Source: Candidatus Pacearchaeota archaeon (GTDB taxonomy: Archaea > Nanoarchaeota > Nanoarchaeia > Pacearchaeales > GW2011-AR1). From it: a stretch of DNA of 7,333 nucleotides. A model generated the notes under the pieces. It saw only the letters and a program-made list of their open reading frames with translations, was not told where the DNA came from and did no database searches. Shown here piece by piece: positions 5,764 to 7,333 of the stretch (position 1 is its first letter; each line of letters opens with the position of its first letter). A program made the translations under genes and the position numbers. Where the stretch lies: assembly GCA_002690445.1 (NCBI GenBank), contig NZER01000340.1:1-7333 (forward strand), read 5' to 3'.

Positions 5764-7333
5764 TTAGCCTGTCGATCCTGACTCACCAAGTAGTCCGCGC
5801 ACGATAACAAGACCGTACATATCCGGACGCACCATCTTCTTGGCATAGCGAGTCATCACGCCCTTGCGGGGCACGAAGTCTTCGACGCCGAAGATCGTGG
5901 GTGTAGTCTGCAGTGGCACATACGGTGCGTACACGTAACCGCTTTCGAGGAAGCTGTTTCCGCGACGACCGACAAGGATCACGTTTCGCAGGAAGTAAGG
6001 ATCGACGATAACGTCGAGCTTCTTACTGAGCGAACCGACCTTGACAGCACCAACGGTACCAGTCTCATCATCAGCCGTAACGTTGGCGCGATAGCCAGCC
6101 GTAAACTCAAGGATGTTGGCAACTTCAGGTCCGCAGACAATGAAGTTAGCTCCACCACGGAGAGTCTTGCGATGAATCTGGGCAGATACATCGTTAATGG
6201 TCTCGATGAGAGTCTCATACCATTCGCTTACCGTACCGGTGAAGTCGGGAGCCGCAGAGGACGCACCAATTTCAGCACCAGTAGTTCGGTTAACGAACAG
6301 ACCGGGAGCGCGGGACCAGTAATAGGTAGAAGCAGTTGCTCCACCCACAAGGTCACCGAGGATCTCGCGATCAATCTCAAGAGCAATTTGCTCAGAGAGA
6401 ATGCTCGTAAGCTCAACCTCAGCATCAAGGTTGTGGTAGGCATTAAGGTCTTGCCCTAATTCCGGAGTCCACTTCGCCTTCAGCTTCTTGGTCATCGCGG
6501 TGACAGCCACAGAATCGACTTTGATGTCGATCTCGGGGATGTTCGCGCTACCTTCCAGTCCCCACTCAGTCGCACCAACGACGGCGCCGATTCTTCCAGA
6601 ACCAGCGTTCGTGATGTTATCCTTGATGGGACACTGCACGTATAGCGCCTGTGCGGCGGTGGTCGTGAGAGTCAAAGCCCTGGAGTCCAAAGTGAAGACA
6701 AATCGCACAGCCTTGCTTGAGGTCGCTGATTCAGTAGCGTTTACTACTCGTGTAAGGCGACGAATCTGATGGGTCGGATAAGTACTATCGTCGGCATTCG
6801 CCCAGGTAAAGGCTGTTGACATTGCAGACGCAGAGGCCACGAACGCACTAAGAACATCAAAGTCCGCGGTCGTAGAAGCCGAAAGGAACTGAGATTGCGC
6901 AACATCAAGAACCAACACGTCGTAGCTGGTGCTACTAGCCGTAAGGGCATTGATATCCGGATCGTACTCAATCAGCTGCTGCTGATTGCGGGCAGTGTGA
7001 AGCGATGAGGAGTGAATACCCCACTGTTTCTTGATTCCCATATACGTGGTCTTGCTGCTAAGCTTTTGGCTCGTCTTGGGAGATGCATACGCATAACCTC
7101 GACCGCCCACAGTACGCGGACCTGACTTATCTTGAGCGAGGTTACCGACCAAGTTAAGACCACCAGTGATCTCGGCACCAACTCTGTCGCCACCGTAGAT
7201 CGAGGATCCAGAAATGTTACCAAATCTGTTATTTGCCTGACTGGCATCCGAGGTACCACCGAGATCCGGCGAGAACACGAAGTCCAGGAAGAAGATGAGT
7301 CCCGAAGGGAGACTCATCGGCTGAACGGAAACG
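5764..7333 (-). CDS. Major capsid protein, gp23-like (partial, N-terminus outside window)
   Basis: This is the main shell subunit of the head, with the HK97-type fold known for gp23. The frame is open through the window edge: upstream of the ATG at 7317 the in-frame codons read VSVQP. This gives VSVQPMSLPSGLIFFLDFVF, which matches the internal 'GVQPMTGPTGQIFALR' region of T4 gp23. The Met at 7317 is therefore internal; 522 residues are visible and perhaps a hundred or more are missing. Other hallmarks are LKAKWTPELGQDLNAYHNLD followed by AEVELTSILSEQIALEIDRE (about 6380-6486), and near the C-terminus YVYAPYVPLQTTPT, then DFVPRKGVMTRYAKKM. These correspond to the T4 'AKWT.EL.QDL...H.LDAE.EL..IL..E...EI.RE' and 'YYAPYIALTP...FQP..G..TRY' blocks. 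The gene ends in TAA at 5764-5766 and is followed by a terminator. The prohead-protease cleavage site expected near the N-terminus cannot be seen here. Confidence 0.96.
   Translation of the reverse strand, partial: VSVQPMSLPSGLIFFLDFVFSPDLGGTSDASQANNRFGNISGSSIYGGDRVGAEITGGLNLVGNLAQDKSGPRTVGGRGYAYASPKTSQKLSSKTTYMGIKKQWGIHSSSLHTARNQQQLIEYDPDINALTASSTSYDVLVLDVAQSQFLSASTTADFDVLSAFVASASAMSTAFTWANADDSTYPTHQIRRLTRVVNATESATSSKAVRFVFTLDSRALTLTTTAAQALYVQCPIKDNITNAGSGRIGAVVGATEWGLEGSANIPEIDIKVDSVAVTAMTKKLKAKWTPELGQDLNAYHNLDAEVELTSILSEQIALEIDREILGDLVGGATASTYYWSRAPGLFVNRTTGAEIGASSAAPDFTGTVSEWYETLIETINDVSAQIHRKTLRGGANFIVCGPEVANILEFTAGYRANVTADDETGTVGAVKVGSLSKKLDVIVDPYFLRNVILVGRRGNSFLESGYVYAPYVPLQTTPTIFGVEDFVPRKGVMTRYAKKMVRPDMYGLVIVRGLLGESGSTG
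7294..7318 (-). repeat. Hairpin inside the capsid coding sequence
   Basis: Perfect 8-bp arms, GATGAGTC at 7311-7318 and GACTCATC at 7294-7301 (minus strand), surround a 9-nt loop TCCCTTCGG. It lies in the QPMSLPSGLIF coding stretch. It could be an RNA structure or chance self-complementarity. Confidence 0.3.

Noticed and set aside
5979..7259. Alternative-frame and antisense ORFs over the capsid gene
   Set aside because: They are Leu/Ser/Arg-rich shadows of the capsid frame, which carries strong gp23 motifs throughout.

Overview
The window is a late structural (virion morphogenesis) segment of a tailed dsDNA phage with a contractile tail, in the broad T4-like group. The main evidence is the major capsid protein, which keeps several T4 gp23-type motifs, and a tail sheath protein with the typical gp18-type N-terminus. 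The genes between them have the size, order and motifs of the T4 neck and tail-completion proteins gp13, gp14 and gp15. The style of the sheath, gp13-like and 158-residue proteins recalls uncultured aquatic T4-like myoviruses. That is from memory and unverified, and the host cannot be read from the sequence.

Every supported gene is on the minus strand, so transcription runs from high to low coordinates. In that order: (1) major capsid protein, 7333-5764, open at its 5' end beyond the window; (2) a 184-bp gap with a strong hairpin terminator; (3) a 158-residue protein with a helical start and a beta-rich body, possibly a capsid decoration or head accessory protein; (4) a gap with a second intrinsic terminator; (5) a 97-residue basic Thr/Lys-rich protein of unknown role; (6) a 70-bp gap; (7) a tight trio of gp13-like (422 aa), gp14-like (162 aa) and gp15-like (294 aa) genes, with a 5-nt gap and then an 11-nt overlap; (8) a 116-bp gap; (9) the tail sheath gene, starting at 1893 and running off the low-coordinate edge.

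Together these genes encode the capsid shell, the neck that closes the filled head, the tail terminator that receives the tail, and the contractile sheath. The order differs from T4, where 13-14-15 lie upstream of the terminase genes 16-17 and the capsid gene lies downstream of the sheath.

The window contains no RNA gene, CRISPR array, insertion sequence, integrase or attachment site that I can see, and no plus-strand gene. I did not find a wholly novel system. The items most worth checking are a recurring A/T-rich dyad (TAAATAGTTTA-like) in every intergenic gap, an apparent extra domain in the sheath protein, and the two unassigned small proteins between the capsid and neck genes.
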